A stretch of DNA of 20,953 bases from Amoebophilaceae bacterium UBA1467 (GTDB taxonomy: Bacteria > Bacteroidota > Bacteroidia > Cytophagales > Amoebophilaceae). The notes under the pieces are model-generated. The model was not told the DNA's origin and did not search any database. It saw only the letters and a list, made by a program, of their open reading frames with translations. The first letter of the stretch is position 1. Each line of letters begins with the position of its first letter. Of the stretch, positions 8,593 through 15,009 are shown piece by piece. The stretch is from the NCBI GenBank assembly GCA_002325615.1, contig DCSL01000059.1, positions 1 to 20,953 on the forward strand, read 5' to 3'. A program made the translations under genes and the position numbers.

Positions 8593-8759
8593 GTGAACTT
8601 CGAAGATATTTTTTGTAGGCAGTATCGTAAGTGGGCGTTATGCATTGATGTATGTGCTTGTACCACTTCGGATGGTTTTATAAGTGTTACTAACCTGCTG
8701 AGTACGGATCAAGGATCATAGAGAACAGGGCTTCGTTTAATAGATCCGTTTGCTTGGTA

Positions 8760-8786
8760 CACTATTGGTCTTTTTAAACAATAGTG
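8760..8786. promoter_or_regulatory. 8-bp inverted repeat upstream of the helix-turn-helix gene
   Basis: CACTATTG (8760-8767) and CAATAGTG (8779-8786) are perfect inverted arms separated by 11 bases, with a 20-base centre-to-centre span resembling a dimeric regulator site. It lies 80 bases before the helix-turn-helix gene, which would be an obvious candidate for autoregulation. A hairpin terminator is the alternative, since T5 lies in the loop rather than after the stem. Confidence 0.35.
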
Positions 8787-8866
8787 CGTTATGCTGATGG
8801 TTATTTAACCACATGTGAATAAAATAAGTCTGATGGTTTCCATCCATTATCTGCATTTTTGGCCCT

Positions 8867-9271
8867 ATGAAAAAACACAGAGGAGAAATAGTAGAGGATG
8901 TTATCAGAAAGAGTGGCTTTTCCCTAAAGAAGCTATCAGAACGTTTGGGAATCAGCAGAAATACCCTTTACAACAGGTTCAGGGAGGCGGAGCTAAGCTA
9001 TAGGTTTATCAGAGCAGTCGGCAACATCATTCACTACAATTTTGAGATTGACTTTGCTGAGTTGCATGAAGAAGACCATGAAATTAGCGAAGGTCCTCTC
9101 AGTTACATAGACCGAGACGCTGTCGAATTATTGAGTCTAGAAAAGAAATATACGGACTTGCTAGAACGTTACAACAAGCTCCTTGGCATCTTGGTCAGAT
9201 TGGCCAATACCAACGAACTGCAAACACTCAGAAAGGAAATCTTGCGCTTCTTAGAGAAGAACACTATCTGA
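8867..9271 (+). CDS. Small helix-turn-helix DNA-binding protein with C-terminal coiled coil
   Basis: The product is 134 residues. Residues about 6-50 form a helix-turn-helix of XRE/cI-like type: IVEDVIRKSGFSLKKLSERL is followed by the recognition helix SRNTLYNRFREAEL. After an acidic linker (ELHEEDHEISEG), residues 85-132 are strongly helical with heptad-like leucines (ELLSLEKKYTDLLERY), suggesting dimerisation. No sensor or enzyme domain is present. Similar small proteins occur in Cytophagales, but no target is known to me. There is no clear Shine-Dalgarno sequence before the ATG. The gene converges on the alkyltransferase-like gene with only 8 bases between the two stops. The upstream inverted repeat (8760-8786) might be its binding site, which is speculation. 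Confidence 0.82.
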   Translation: MKKHRGEIVEDVIRKSGFSLKKLSERLGISRNTLYNRFREAELSYRFIRAVGNIIHYNFEIDFAELHEEDHEISEGPLSYIDRDAVELLSLEKKYTDLLERYNKLLGILVRLANTNELQTLRKEILRFLEKNTI

Positions 9272-9279
9272 AACAACCC

Positions 9280-9642
9280 CTATACTAGTGCATCACCTAT
9301 TTGTAACGGGTCCCAAAAAAGCTGCGCAAACCCTTGTATTTGATCATTACAAACACGTACGCTCTCTGACGCAAGGCGTTGCTCCATGGTAGCTTTGCCT
9401 GCAAAGTGGTGCTTTCCTGTCAGTAAGCCACGGCAATTTACAACCCGATGTGCTGGAATTTCTGGATGTTGTGCCACCTGGTGCAACGCCCACCCCACCA
9501 TCCGGGCGCTGCCTTTAACCCCCAAGCAGTGGGCAATGGCCCCATATGTGGTGACCCGCCCTGGAGGGATACGTTTGACTATCTCGTAGACATCTTCAAA
9601 AAAATGCGCTTTTGTATGCATAGGAAGACTGGCAAGCCTCAT
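9280..9642 (-). CDS. Alkyltransferase-like protein (ATL), MGMT fold without the active cysteine
   Basis: The 120-residue protein matches the DNA-binding domain of O6-alkylguanine-DNA alkyltransferases: IPPGRVTTYGAIA (25-37), the arginine finger in SARMVGWALH (R47), and IPAHRVVNCRGLLTGKHHF (62-80). The family motif PCHRV reads P63-A64-H65-R66-V67, so the alkyl-accepting cysteine is alanine. Such proteins (ATL) bind and flip O6-alkylguanine without repairing it and hand the lesion to nucleotide excision repair, which is present here as uvrC. The ATG at 9642 overlaps the miaA stop (ATGA), implying translational coupling; MHTKAHFF at 9621 is an alternative start. The cysteine at position 70 is outside the active-site position and is not expected to act as acceptor. 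Confidence 0.88.
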   Translation of the reverse strand: MRLASLPMHTKAHFFEDVYEIVKRIPPGRVTTYGAIAHCLGVKGSARMVGWALHQVAQHPEIPAHRVVNCRGLLTGKHHFAGKATMEQRLASESVRVCNDQIQGFAQLFWDPLQIGDALV

Positions 9643-10565
9643 GAGGCAGTGGTCATTTGCTGGATATGCTGGAGGATGGAGGGCCCATCGTCAGGGTGAA
9701 ACCAATGCATGGCTGGGTCTCGTCCAAACCAAGTAAGCTGCCTTTTGGCATACCGCCTTGTATTTCTTTTGAGTAACCTAATGGCCTCTGCTTGGCTATA
9801 GTGGCCGTCCAGATAGCCAAAAAGTTCGCGATAACCCACAGTCTGTAAAGCATTGCAATGGCGATAAGGATACAAAGCCATGACCTCTTGTATCAAACCC
9901 TGGTCCAGCATCTGTTCTACCCGTTGGTTGATGCGCTGGTAAAGCGCCTGGCGGTCTCTTGTAAGTCCTATTTTAATGATTGTAAATGGACGTGCTGCTG
10001 GCTGGTGTTTTCGAAACGTACTGTAAGGCTGCCCCGTGGCCAAACATACTTCTAAGGCCCTGATGACCCGCTGGGGGTTAGCCCGGTCTACTACTTGGTA
10101 ATAAGCAGGGTCTTGGGTAGCCAGCATTGTCGCCAGGGCTGGTAAGCCCCTTGTTTGGAGCTTTTTGTTCAGCATAGCCCGGATGGTGGGGGAAACTGGT
10201 GGCATCGTATCCAGCCCCTGGCATACTGCCTGGATATACAACCCAGAGCCTCCCGTCATCAGCACATAACAATACCTCTCCAACAAATTTTCCAAGATTT
10301 TTAAGGCATCCCGCGCAAACATCCCTGCATTGTAAGGTGCCTGCACGGGCAAGAAGTTGATAAGATGGTGCGGTACCCCCTGCATGGCTGCAGAGGGAGG
10401 TTGCGCAGTACCGATGGCCATGCCTTGATAGCACTGCCGGGCATCGGCCGAGATAATCTCAGTGCGTAGATGCTGGGCCAACTCAATACAGCACTTCGTT
10501 TTACCTACTGCGGTAGGGCCTGCCACCACAATCAGGTACTTTGGAGTGTCAGATGATGGGGGCAT
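9639..10565 (-). CDS. miaA: tRNA dimethylallyltransferase
   Basis: MiaA transfers a dimethylallyl group from DMAPP to N6 of A37 in tRNAs reading UNN codons. The 308 residues contain the P-loop GPTAVGKT (16-23), the catalytic region SADARQCYQGMAIGT (39-53), GGSGLYIQA (105-113), the R-rich QRVIRALEV segment, and the C-terminal NTRRYAKRQLTWF. The usual DSRQ/DSA motif is D41-A42-R43-Q44, so a normally conserved serine is alanine while the catalytic aspartate is kept. The start MPPSSDTPKYLIVVAGP has normal spacing to the P-loop. It overlaps the downstream alkyltransferase-like gene by 4 bases and forms a two-gene unit with it. The enzyme appears intact. Confidence 0.94.
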   Translation of the reverse strand: MPPSSDTPKYLIVVAGPTAVGKTKCCIELAQHLRTEIISADARQCYQGMAIGTAQPPSAAMQGVPHHLINFLPVQAPYNAGMFARDALKILENLLERYCYVLMTGGSGLYIQAVCQGLDTMPPVSPTIRAMLNKKLQTRGLPALATMLATQDPAYYQVVDRANPQRVIRALEVCLATGQPYSTFRKHQPAARPFTIIKIGLTRDRQALYQRINQRVEQMLDQGLIQEVMALYPYRHCNALQTVGYRELFGYLDGHYSQAEAIRLLKRNTRRYAKRQLTWFGRDPAMHWFHPDDGPSILQHIQQMTTAS

Positions 10566-10728
10566 GGTGGGGCGATTTCAATGAAGAGAAAAGTCTACAA
10601 GACTCTACAAGTACGCGAACAAGCCCTTAGGCTCGGCCTGCCCCAGGGCGGGCGGCTTGTAAAACTAGTCGGAAATGTATAGCATTGCGACCCTAATTCC
10701 AAGCCCATATTGTCTGCTGTCTGCATGA
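10566..10728. other. Intergenic region between miaA and the tRNA gene
   Basis: No gene is visible. It should hold the miaA promoter (minus strand) and the tRNA promoter (plus strand). A GC-rich imperfect hairpin around 10638-10658 has no T-run and was not called. Confidence 0.5.
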
Positions 10729-10802
10729 GGGCCCATAGCTCAATCGGTTAGAGCACCTGACTCATAATCAGGGGGTTCCAGGTTCAATTCCTGGTGGGCC
10801 CA
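10729..10802 (+). tRNA. tRNA with CAU anticodon (Met or lysidine-type Ile2)
   Basis: The 74 bases fold as a full cloverleaf. The acceptor stem is GGGCCCA/TGGGCCC with discriminator A at 10802. The D-arm contains AGCTCAATCGGTTAGAGC, the anticodon stem is CCTGA/TCAGG with loop CTCATAA (anticodon CAT at 10763-10765), the variable loop is GGGTT, and the T-arm is CCAGG-TTCAATT-CCTGG. CCA is not encoded, as is usual in Bacteroidota. A CAU anticodon serves initiator Met, elongator Met or, after TilS modification, Ile2. The fully paired first acceptor pair argues against initiator. Elongator Met and Ile2 cannot be separated with certainty here. Confidence 0.95.
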
Positions 10803-10972
10803 CTACTTTGCTATTGCTTTGTTGCTCCTTCGCCGTGCCCAATCCTTGGCGTAGTATGACAAAAAAGAGAGGGGCAGCAAGATCAAGGACAGTGCGACCC
10901 ATCAACGGAGTGCATAAGGTCCCTCACGTCTGTTGAGAATGACAACTGTGGTTAACCATCACAGAACACACC
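10803..10972. other. Leader region of murI
   Basis: No gene was found between the tRNA and murI. It probably contains the promoter for the murI-nuoH-nuoI run. No convincing Shine-Dalgarno sequence precedes the murI ATG. Confidence 0.45.
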
Positions 10973-11764
10973 ATGAATCGTCCGATTGGCATTTTTGACA
11001 GTGGCATTGGGGGGCTCACCGTAGCCCGTGCCGTGAAGAACCTGCTTCCTAAGGAAGCGATTGTTTACTTTGGAGACACCGTTCACCTGCCCTATGGAGA
11101 CAAGGCCACAGCCACAATTCAAGCCTATTCTATCCGGGCGTGCGACCTACTCTTGCAAAAGCACTGTAAGGTCATCCTCATAGCGTGCAACTCTGCTTCG
11201 GCGGCTGCCTACGACTTGATTCGCGCGCATGTGAGTAAGCGGGCTGCTGTGTTGAACGTTATTGACCCCATGGTCGATCATATTGGTAGCCAGTTCAAGG
11301 GCCAGGCCATTGGCTTGATTGGCACCCAGCAGACCGTGCAATCGGGCGTTTACGAAAAAAAGCTCCAAGGCCTGCGCCTAGGCATTCAGCTCAAGGCACT
11401 GGCCACACCGCTCTTGGTGCCCATGATCGAAGCTGGGTTTACCCAAAACATCGACCAGGCAATCATCTACAACTACCTCCAGAGTCCTGTCTTGCAGCAG
11501 ATCAAAGCACTCATTTTGGGGTGCACGCACTATCCCGTCATCAAAACGCAAATCCAAGCCTTTTACCAGCATCAGCTGGCGGTTATAGATGCTAGTACCA
11601 TGACGGCAACGTATGTGCAGCACTTTCTGGCCCGCCATCAGCTCCTGAGTACCAGCCGTCAGGCCAAAGACCATTTTATGGTATCAGCCCTGACAGCAGA
11701 TTTTGAGAAAGCCACCCGCATTTTTTTTGGCCAGGAAGTGCACCTCGAGCAGCTTTCGGCTTGA
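10973..11764 (+). CDS. murI: Glutamate racemase
   Basis: MurI interconverts L- and D-glutamate and supplies D-Glu for the peptidoglycan stem peptide in the cytoplasm. The 263 residues start with IGIFDSGIGGLTVARAV (5-21), whose D9-S10 are conserved. Both catalytic cysteines are present, in IACNSASAAAYDL (C72) and LGCTHYPVI (C184). VYFGDTVHLPYG (31-42) is the typical substrate loop. The length is normal and the frame intact. It is the first gene of a plus-strand run with nuoH 48 bases downstream. That neighbour is not functionally related, which suggests rearrangement placed nuoHI behind murI. Confidence 0.95.
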   Translation: MNRPIGIFDSGIGGLTVARAVKNLLPKEAIVYFGDTVHLPYGDKATATIQAYSIRACDLLLQKHCKVILIACNSASAAAYDLIRAHVSKRAAVLNVIDPMVDHIGSQFKGQAIGLIGTQQTVQSGVYEKKLQGLRLGIQLKALATPLLVPMIEAGFTQNIDQAIIYNYLQSPVLQQIKALILGCTHYPVIKTQIQAFYQHQLAVIDASTMTATYVQHFLARHQLLSTSRQAKDHFMVSALTADFEKATRIFFGQEVHLEQLSA

Positions 11765-11812
11765 CACCAAGCCAAGTCGTTGGCCATCTTGCAATTACCT
11801 AACCTACAGCCT

Positions 11813-12892
11813 ATGTTTACCCTCCTGTTTTATCTGCCCTTTTTGCTCCTCTTTACCCTGGGAGCGGGGTATATCGAGCGGAAAATAGCTGCTTTGATCC
11901 AAGACCGCCTAGGCCCCACTGAGGTAGGCTACCGGGGCTTGGGTCAACCCCTGGCCGACCTTCTCAAGCTGCTTCAAAAAGAAAGCATGGTACCCACTGC
12001 TGCCGACAAGGTACTGTTTGTAGTGGCTCCGGCCTGGATCTTTGTCGTTGTCTTTGCAGCATTTGCCGTGCTGCCCGTCACCCATACCTGGTGTGGCGCC
12101 CCCACTGCTACAGGGGTCTTGTACCTTCTGGCCATGGCTTCTCTAGAGAGCATGGGCATTTTCGTAGCTGGCTGGGCCTCGCACAACAAGTATGCCCGCC
12201 TGGGTGCCATGCGGGCCTTGCTGCAATTCATGGCTTACGAGGTCCCCTTAGGCCTCAGTGTCCTGAGCGTGCTGATCGTAAGCCAGACCCTAGACCTACA
12301 GGCCATTGCTGCACAGCAAGGCCCCAGTGCTTCCGTGCCTATCTATTTGTTGGGTCTCAAAGGCATCAACGTTGCCCAGTGGGGGGGGGTACTGGCATGG
12401 AACATCTTTAGGATGCCGCCGCTCTGCCTGGCGTATGCCGTCTTTTTTGTGGCTTCTTTGGTAGCTTGCCACCGTGCGCCTTTTGACTTGCCTGAAGCTG
12501 AGTCTGAGCTGATAGGAGGTTACCACACCGAATACAGTGGCTTGCGCTTTGCCTGGCTCATGCTAGCCGAGTACAGCATGCTGCTCTTGATGAGCTTACT
12601 AGGCGTCATCTTGTTCTTGGGGGGTGGGCATACGCCGTTGCCCAACTTGCCCGGGCTGCCCCTAGCCATCTGGACCAGTGGCTCGCCCGGCACCTGGGTA
12701 GGCCATTTTTGGGCGGGGGGGTGGCTTTTTTCTAAAGCGCTGTGCGTCATCTTGGTGCAAATGGGCATCCGATGGACTTTTCCTCGCTTGCGCGTTGACC
12801 AGGTCATTCGTTTGTGCTGGCAATACTTGACGCCTGCTGCTTTGCTGCTTTGTTTGGTGACGCTATGGTGGCAACTCCTTATATTGGGATAA
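11813..12892 (+). CDS. nuoH: NADH-quinone oxidoreductase subunit H
   Basis: NuoH is the membrane subunit that contributes to the quinone-binding chamber and links the peripheral arm of complex I to the proton-pumping arm. Family signatures are intact: IERKIAALIQDRLGPTEVGY, then GQPLADLLKLLQKE, NKYARLGAMRALLQFMAYEVP, PFDLPEAESELIGGYHTEYS, and a C-terminal RLRVDQVIRLCWQYLTP. About eight membrane helices are evident in 359 residues. A TTG 33 bases upstream (11780) would extend the frame, but the ATG at 11813 gives the usual distance of about 20 hydrophobic residues before ERK. The coding sequence contains a G9 tract (12381-12389) and a G7 tract (from 12715). NuoI follows after 14 bases. Confidence 0.93.
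   Translation: MFTLLFYLPFLLLFTLGAGYIERKIAALIQDRLGPTEVGYRGLGQPLADLLKLLQKESMVPTAADKVLFVVAPAWIFVVVFAAFAVLPVTHTWCGAPTATGVLYLLAMASLESMGIFVAGWASHNKYARLGAMRALLQFMAYEVPLGLSVLSVLIVSQTLDLQAIAAQQGPSASVPIYLLGLKGINVAQWGGVLAWNIFRMPPLCLAYAVFFVASLVACHRAPFDLPEAESELIGGYHTEYSGLRFAWLMLAEYSMLLLMSLLGVILFLGGGHTPLPNLPGLPLAIWTSGSPGTWVGHFWAGGWLFSKALCVILVQMGIRWTFPRLRVDQVIRLCWQYLTPAALLLCLVTLWWQLLILG
12381..12389 (+). repeat. G9 homopolymer inside nuoH
   Basis: Nine consecutive G bases lie inside the nuoH reading frame, encoding W-G-G in AQWGGVLAWN. The frame is intact as given. Tracts of this length are prone to slippage or to sequencing error. Confidence 0.9.
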
Positions 12893-12906
12893 AAAACTGC
12901 TACGCG

Positions 12907-13434
12907 ATGCCCTCCCCGCAACACCCCTTCCAAGTCTTTTTATACAACCTCGGTACGCTCTGGGGGAGCCTGCGCTTGACCTGGCAGCACCTGCGCAAGT
13001 CCTTAGGGCCTCGTTCCCGCAACTTGCCCATGACCGCTGCTGCCTACTTCGAGGTGGGGCCTGCTACCCTCCAGTATCCGCACGAACGCTTGCCGGTGCC
13101 TGCGCGCGGGCGCTACCAACTGCACAATGCTATTGACGACTGCATCGTGTGCGACAAGTGTGCGCAAGTATGCCCAGTAGATTGTATCGAGATCGAAGCC
13201 ATCAAAGCACCTGCGCCCATTAGAAAAACCAGTAATGGCATGACCAAGCGCCTTGCTGCTGCCCGGTTTGACATTGACTTGGCTAAGTGCTGCTTTTGCG
13301 GCTTGTGTACCACCGTGTGTCCTACCCAGTGTTTGACCATGACACCTGAATATGATTACAGTGTATTTGACTGGGCAGACCACAAAATTCCCTTTGCAAT
13401 CATGACCCCTGAGGAGGTTACAAAGCGAAAATGA
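12907..13434 (+). CDS. nuoI: NADH-quinone oxidoreductase subunit I
   Basis: NuoI carries iron-sulfur clusters N6a and N6b that pass electrons to N2 in complex I. The 175 residues contain two 2[4Fe-4S] ferredoxin motifs: CIVCDKCAQVCPVDC and CCFCGLCTTVCPTQC, each CxxCxxCxxxCP. The N-terminus (FLYNLGTLWGSLRLTWQHLRK) is the amphipathic membrane-contacting segment expected for NuoI. A longer frame from 12814 overlaps nuoH by 79 bases; the ATG at 12907 fits family length and leaves a 14-base gap after nuoH. No nuoJ follows. The next sequence is a decayed IS element, so the operon is cut here. Confidence 0.94.
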   Translation: MPSPQHPFQVFLYNLGTLWGSLRLTWQHLRKSLGPRSRNLPMTAAAYFEVGPATLQYPHERLPVPARGRYQLHNAIDDCIVCDKCAQVCPVDCIEIEAIKAPAPIRKTSNGMTKRLAAARFDIDLAKCCFCGLCTTVCPTQCLTMTPEYDYSVFDWADHKIPFAIMTPEEVTKRK

Positions 13435-13467
13435 GCTTGGCCCGTTCGTACTCGTGCCAAGGCATGG

Positions 13468-13483
13468 GGCTTGCAATCAAGCC
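13468..13483 (+). terminator. Small hairpin after nuoI, possible terminator
   Basis: GGCTTG-CAAT-CAAGCC forms a perfect 6-bp stem with a tetraloop 33 bases after the nuoI stop. An alternative pairing CCAAGGC (13457-13463) with GCCTTGG (13481-13487) covers the same region. No strong T-run follows, so termination is uncertain. It abuts the left end of the IS remnant. Confidence 0.3.
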
Positions 13484-14135
13484 TTGGTATTGCTAATTTC
13501 TCATAGTTTCCAATTTATTAAGCAGTAGATTTAGTGAGTACGCTATCATAGTTATGGATTTAGAGTAGCATTGGCTAAAGCGAGCAAGGTAGTGTGTCTG
13601 AGTAAGCTGTTCATATGCTCCACGGTATAGGTCTCTGCTTTGCTCTTAACATGCTGCTCTTTGTAAAGCACGCTTTCATAGGGACTCCAGTAGTTTGTAT
13701 ACTAACTCTCTACCTCCAATTGCCTGTCTGCGCACTACGATCTCCTAGGATCAAACCCAGTACCCGCTCGCCCACGCTATCCACGGCTAGCCAGACCCAG
13801 CCTTTTTATTAGCTACGTAGCTACAAAGCGTAAATGCCTTACGGCAACAATACGTTTTATAGCCCTAAAGCCCATGCCCTCTAGGTTTAGGTGTAAGTAT
13901 AATTGTCATACCTTTGATCAATACTACGCTGAGATTTAGCTATGGTAAAATTATAAGCGCACTGTTTACACTGATAACGTTGTTTGTTATTATTCTTCCC
14001 GTTCCTGGTAAACGTTTTATGTTGACAACGTGGACATGCTTGTATAGTAGTAGGTGTAGGTGAAAATATGACTCAGATAGATATGGCTGGTGGTGATGCA
14101 TGTGGCCTATCTATTGCTTTTTGGCAATGCCCAGG
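13482..14135 (-). mobile_element. Decayed IS1-family insertion sequence with remnants of terminal inverted repeats
   Basis: The left end CCTTGGTATTGCTAAT (13482-13497) and the reverse complement of the right end CCTGGGCATTGCCAAA (14135-14120) match at 12 of 16 positions, as expected for worn IS1-type terminal repeats. Between them lies a broken transposase on the minus strand. The element measures about 650 bases, compared with about 770 for intact IS1, consistent with internal deletions. No target-site duplication was recognised, so the exact boundaries are approximate. Confidence 0.7.
13493..14072 (-). pseudogene. IS1-family transposase (InsA/InsB) remnant with several frameshifts and deletions
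   Basis: On the minus strand, successive fragments in different frames reproduce the IS1 transposase in order. First comes the InsA zinc ribbon CPRCQHKTFTRNGKNNNKQR with YQCKQC (from 14036, stopped at 13887). Next is LEGMGFRAIKRIVAVRH of the InsA helix-turn-helix (stopped at 13813). The InsB core follows as KGWVWLAVDSVGERVLGLIL then GDRSAQTG, then YTNYWSPYESVLYKEQH and VEHMNSLLRH. After one more frameshift it ends with YLARFSQCYSKS to the stop at 13493-13495. The segment between the InsA helix-turn-helix and the InsB core is missing, no start codon remains, and at least three frameshifts plus internal stops are present. It cannot encode an active transposase. Confidence 0.82.
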
Positions 14136-14264
14136 AATTTCCTAATTTTTTTCTGCGGGATTTGCTTTTTTTGTCATAGCTCCTTATTATTGTGGCATAT
14201 GATGGGCACGGCGGCGTGTCCCCCATTTATTTTCAGATAAGTATAAATTTTAAAACAGACAATC
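14136..14264. other. AT-rich leader between the IS remnant and the lipoprotein gene
   Basis: No gene is visible. The last 40 bases are AT-rich (GATAAGTATAAATTTTAAAA) and probably contain the promoter of the following lipoprotein gene. No clear match to the Bacteroidota -33/-7 consensus was established. Confidence 0.4.
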
Positions 14265-14708
14265 ATGTACAAAAAAATACTCAGACTAACTTCAATACTA
14301 TTTGTTAGCCTTTTTTTAGTGACTGCTTGCAATAAAAAAGAGAAAAGAGAAACAGGAACAGAAACAGGAACAGAAACAGGAACACTAAAATCAGCATTAG
14401 CGCTAGCAGAAGATTTGAAAACACAAATTAGAAATTTCGATGCAACAATGTATCCCGACGAAGATTCAGTATTTTTGGGGGCGCGAGCGTTATTAGGAAC
14501 AATAAACTCTAAAGTTAAAGCAGCAAAATTGGAAGAGAAATACGCAGGCGTTAAAACTGATCTAGACGCCGCAGAAAAGGCGCTACAAGGCTACATAACA
14601 GGAACACGAAGAGCAGCAGATGCGGAAGGGGAAAAAACTGCAGTAGTAAAAGTATTAGATACAGTGACTGCCGCACTAGAAAAAGCGGACAAAGCAATCA
14701 AAAGCTAG
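14265..14708 (+). CDS. Small helical lipoprotein with ETGT tandem repeat, function unknown
   Basis: The product has 147 residues. A lipoprotein signal peptide (MYKKILRLTSILFVSLFLVT) ends in the lipobox VTAC with C22 as the lipidated residue. Then come a charged stretch (NKKEKR), three ETGT repeats (29-40), and an alpha-helical, alanine- and lysine-rich domain of about 105 residues without cysteines. I do not recognise the family. Codon use is strongly A-ending (aca, gca, gaa, aaa), unlike the C/G-ending usage of murI-nuoHI, which suggests different ancestry or expression. It sits directly beside a decayed IS element and has its own strong terminator, so it is a monocistronic unit. Surface or periplasmic location is inferred from the signal only. 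Confidence 0.8.
   Translation: MYKKILRLTSILFVSLFLVTACNKKEKRETGTETGTETGTLKSALALAEDLKTQIRNFDATMYPDEDSVFLGARALLGTINSKVKAAKLEEKYAGVKTDLDAAEKALQGYITGTRRAADAEGEKTAVVKVLDTVTAALEKADKAIKS
14349..14384 (+). repeat. Three perfect 12-base tandem repeats in the lipoprotein gene
   Basis: The unit GAAACAGGAACA occurs three times without mismatch, encoding E-T-G-T each time. As the unit is a multiple of three, copy-number change would alter protein length without breaking the frame. Confidence 0.95.
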
Positions 14709-14744
14709 TACCGTGTATTGATCTGTGCTAAAAACCTATTAACT

Positions 14745-14785
14745 AAACGCCAAGAGCCGCTCGTAGAGCGGCTCTTGGCGTTTTT
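14745..14785 (+). terminator. Strong intrinsic terminator after the lipoprotein gene
   Basis: A perfect 18-bp stem (14745-14762 with 14766-14783) with loop GTA is followed by a T-run (14781-14785, partly in the stem). It begins 36 bases after the lipoprotein stop. On the minus strand it could also help terminate the EnvC-like transcript, although that stop is 227 bases away. Confidence 0.93.
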
Positions 14786-15009
14786 GGGCCCCTTAGTTGT
14801 TGTGATCTTTGGGCTCCTGGGTTAGTTACGAATACTCCTGAACAGCACGTCGTGTTCCTCCAAGATTAGGGACGGCTTTTGTGGTGAATGAATGCAAAGA
14901 GGGTGTAGCCTGCTTCTTGAAGTGCTTGTGTACCAGAAGCACAACTTGCACGAAAGACAAAGCATAACAAATGCCCACCTCTCCCTTAGACCGGCCTACA
15001 CAAACCCAT
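14786..15009. other. Intergenic region, no gene found
   Basis: The region separates the convergent lipoprotein gene and EnvC-like gene. No convincing frame or RNA was seen on either strand. Confidence 0.5.

Larger units (their letters stand above)
8426..8866. other. 441-base divergent intergenic region, no gene
   Basis: No convincing coding frame or recognised RNA was found here. The region separates the divergent pbp1A (minus) and helix-turn-helix (plus) genes, so it should contain both promoters. It contains a potential long stem-loop (8468-8557) and two shorter inverted repeats, listed separately. Confidence 0.6.

Noticed and set aside
10638..10658. GC-rich hairpin between miaA and the tRNA gene as a terminator
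   Set aside because: The stem is imperfect, has no T-run, and lies upstream rather than downstream of miaA.
12814..12906. N-terminal extension of nuoI overlapping nuoH
   Set aside because: The extra 31 residues are a shifted-frame reading of the nuoH end; the ATG at 12907 gives the family N-terminus.
13615..13812. Plus-strand 65-codon frame downstream of nuoI that looks partly hydrophobic
   Set aside because: It is antisense to the IS1 transposase remnant and has no start context or family features.
14850..14960. Minus-strand frame with a CASGTQALQEAGYT-like stretch resembling the end of a rhodanese domain
   Set aside because: The match is very short, lacks the preceding domain and is interrupted by a stop; chance similarity is more likely.
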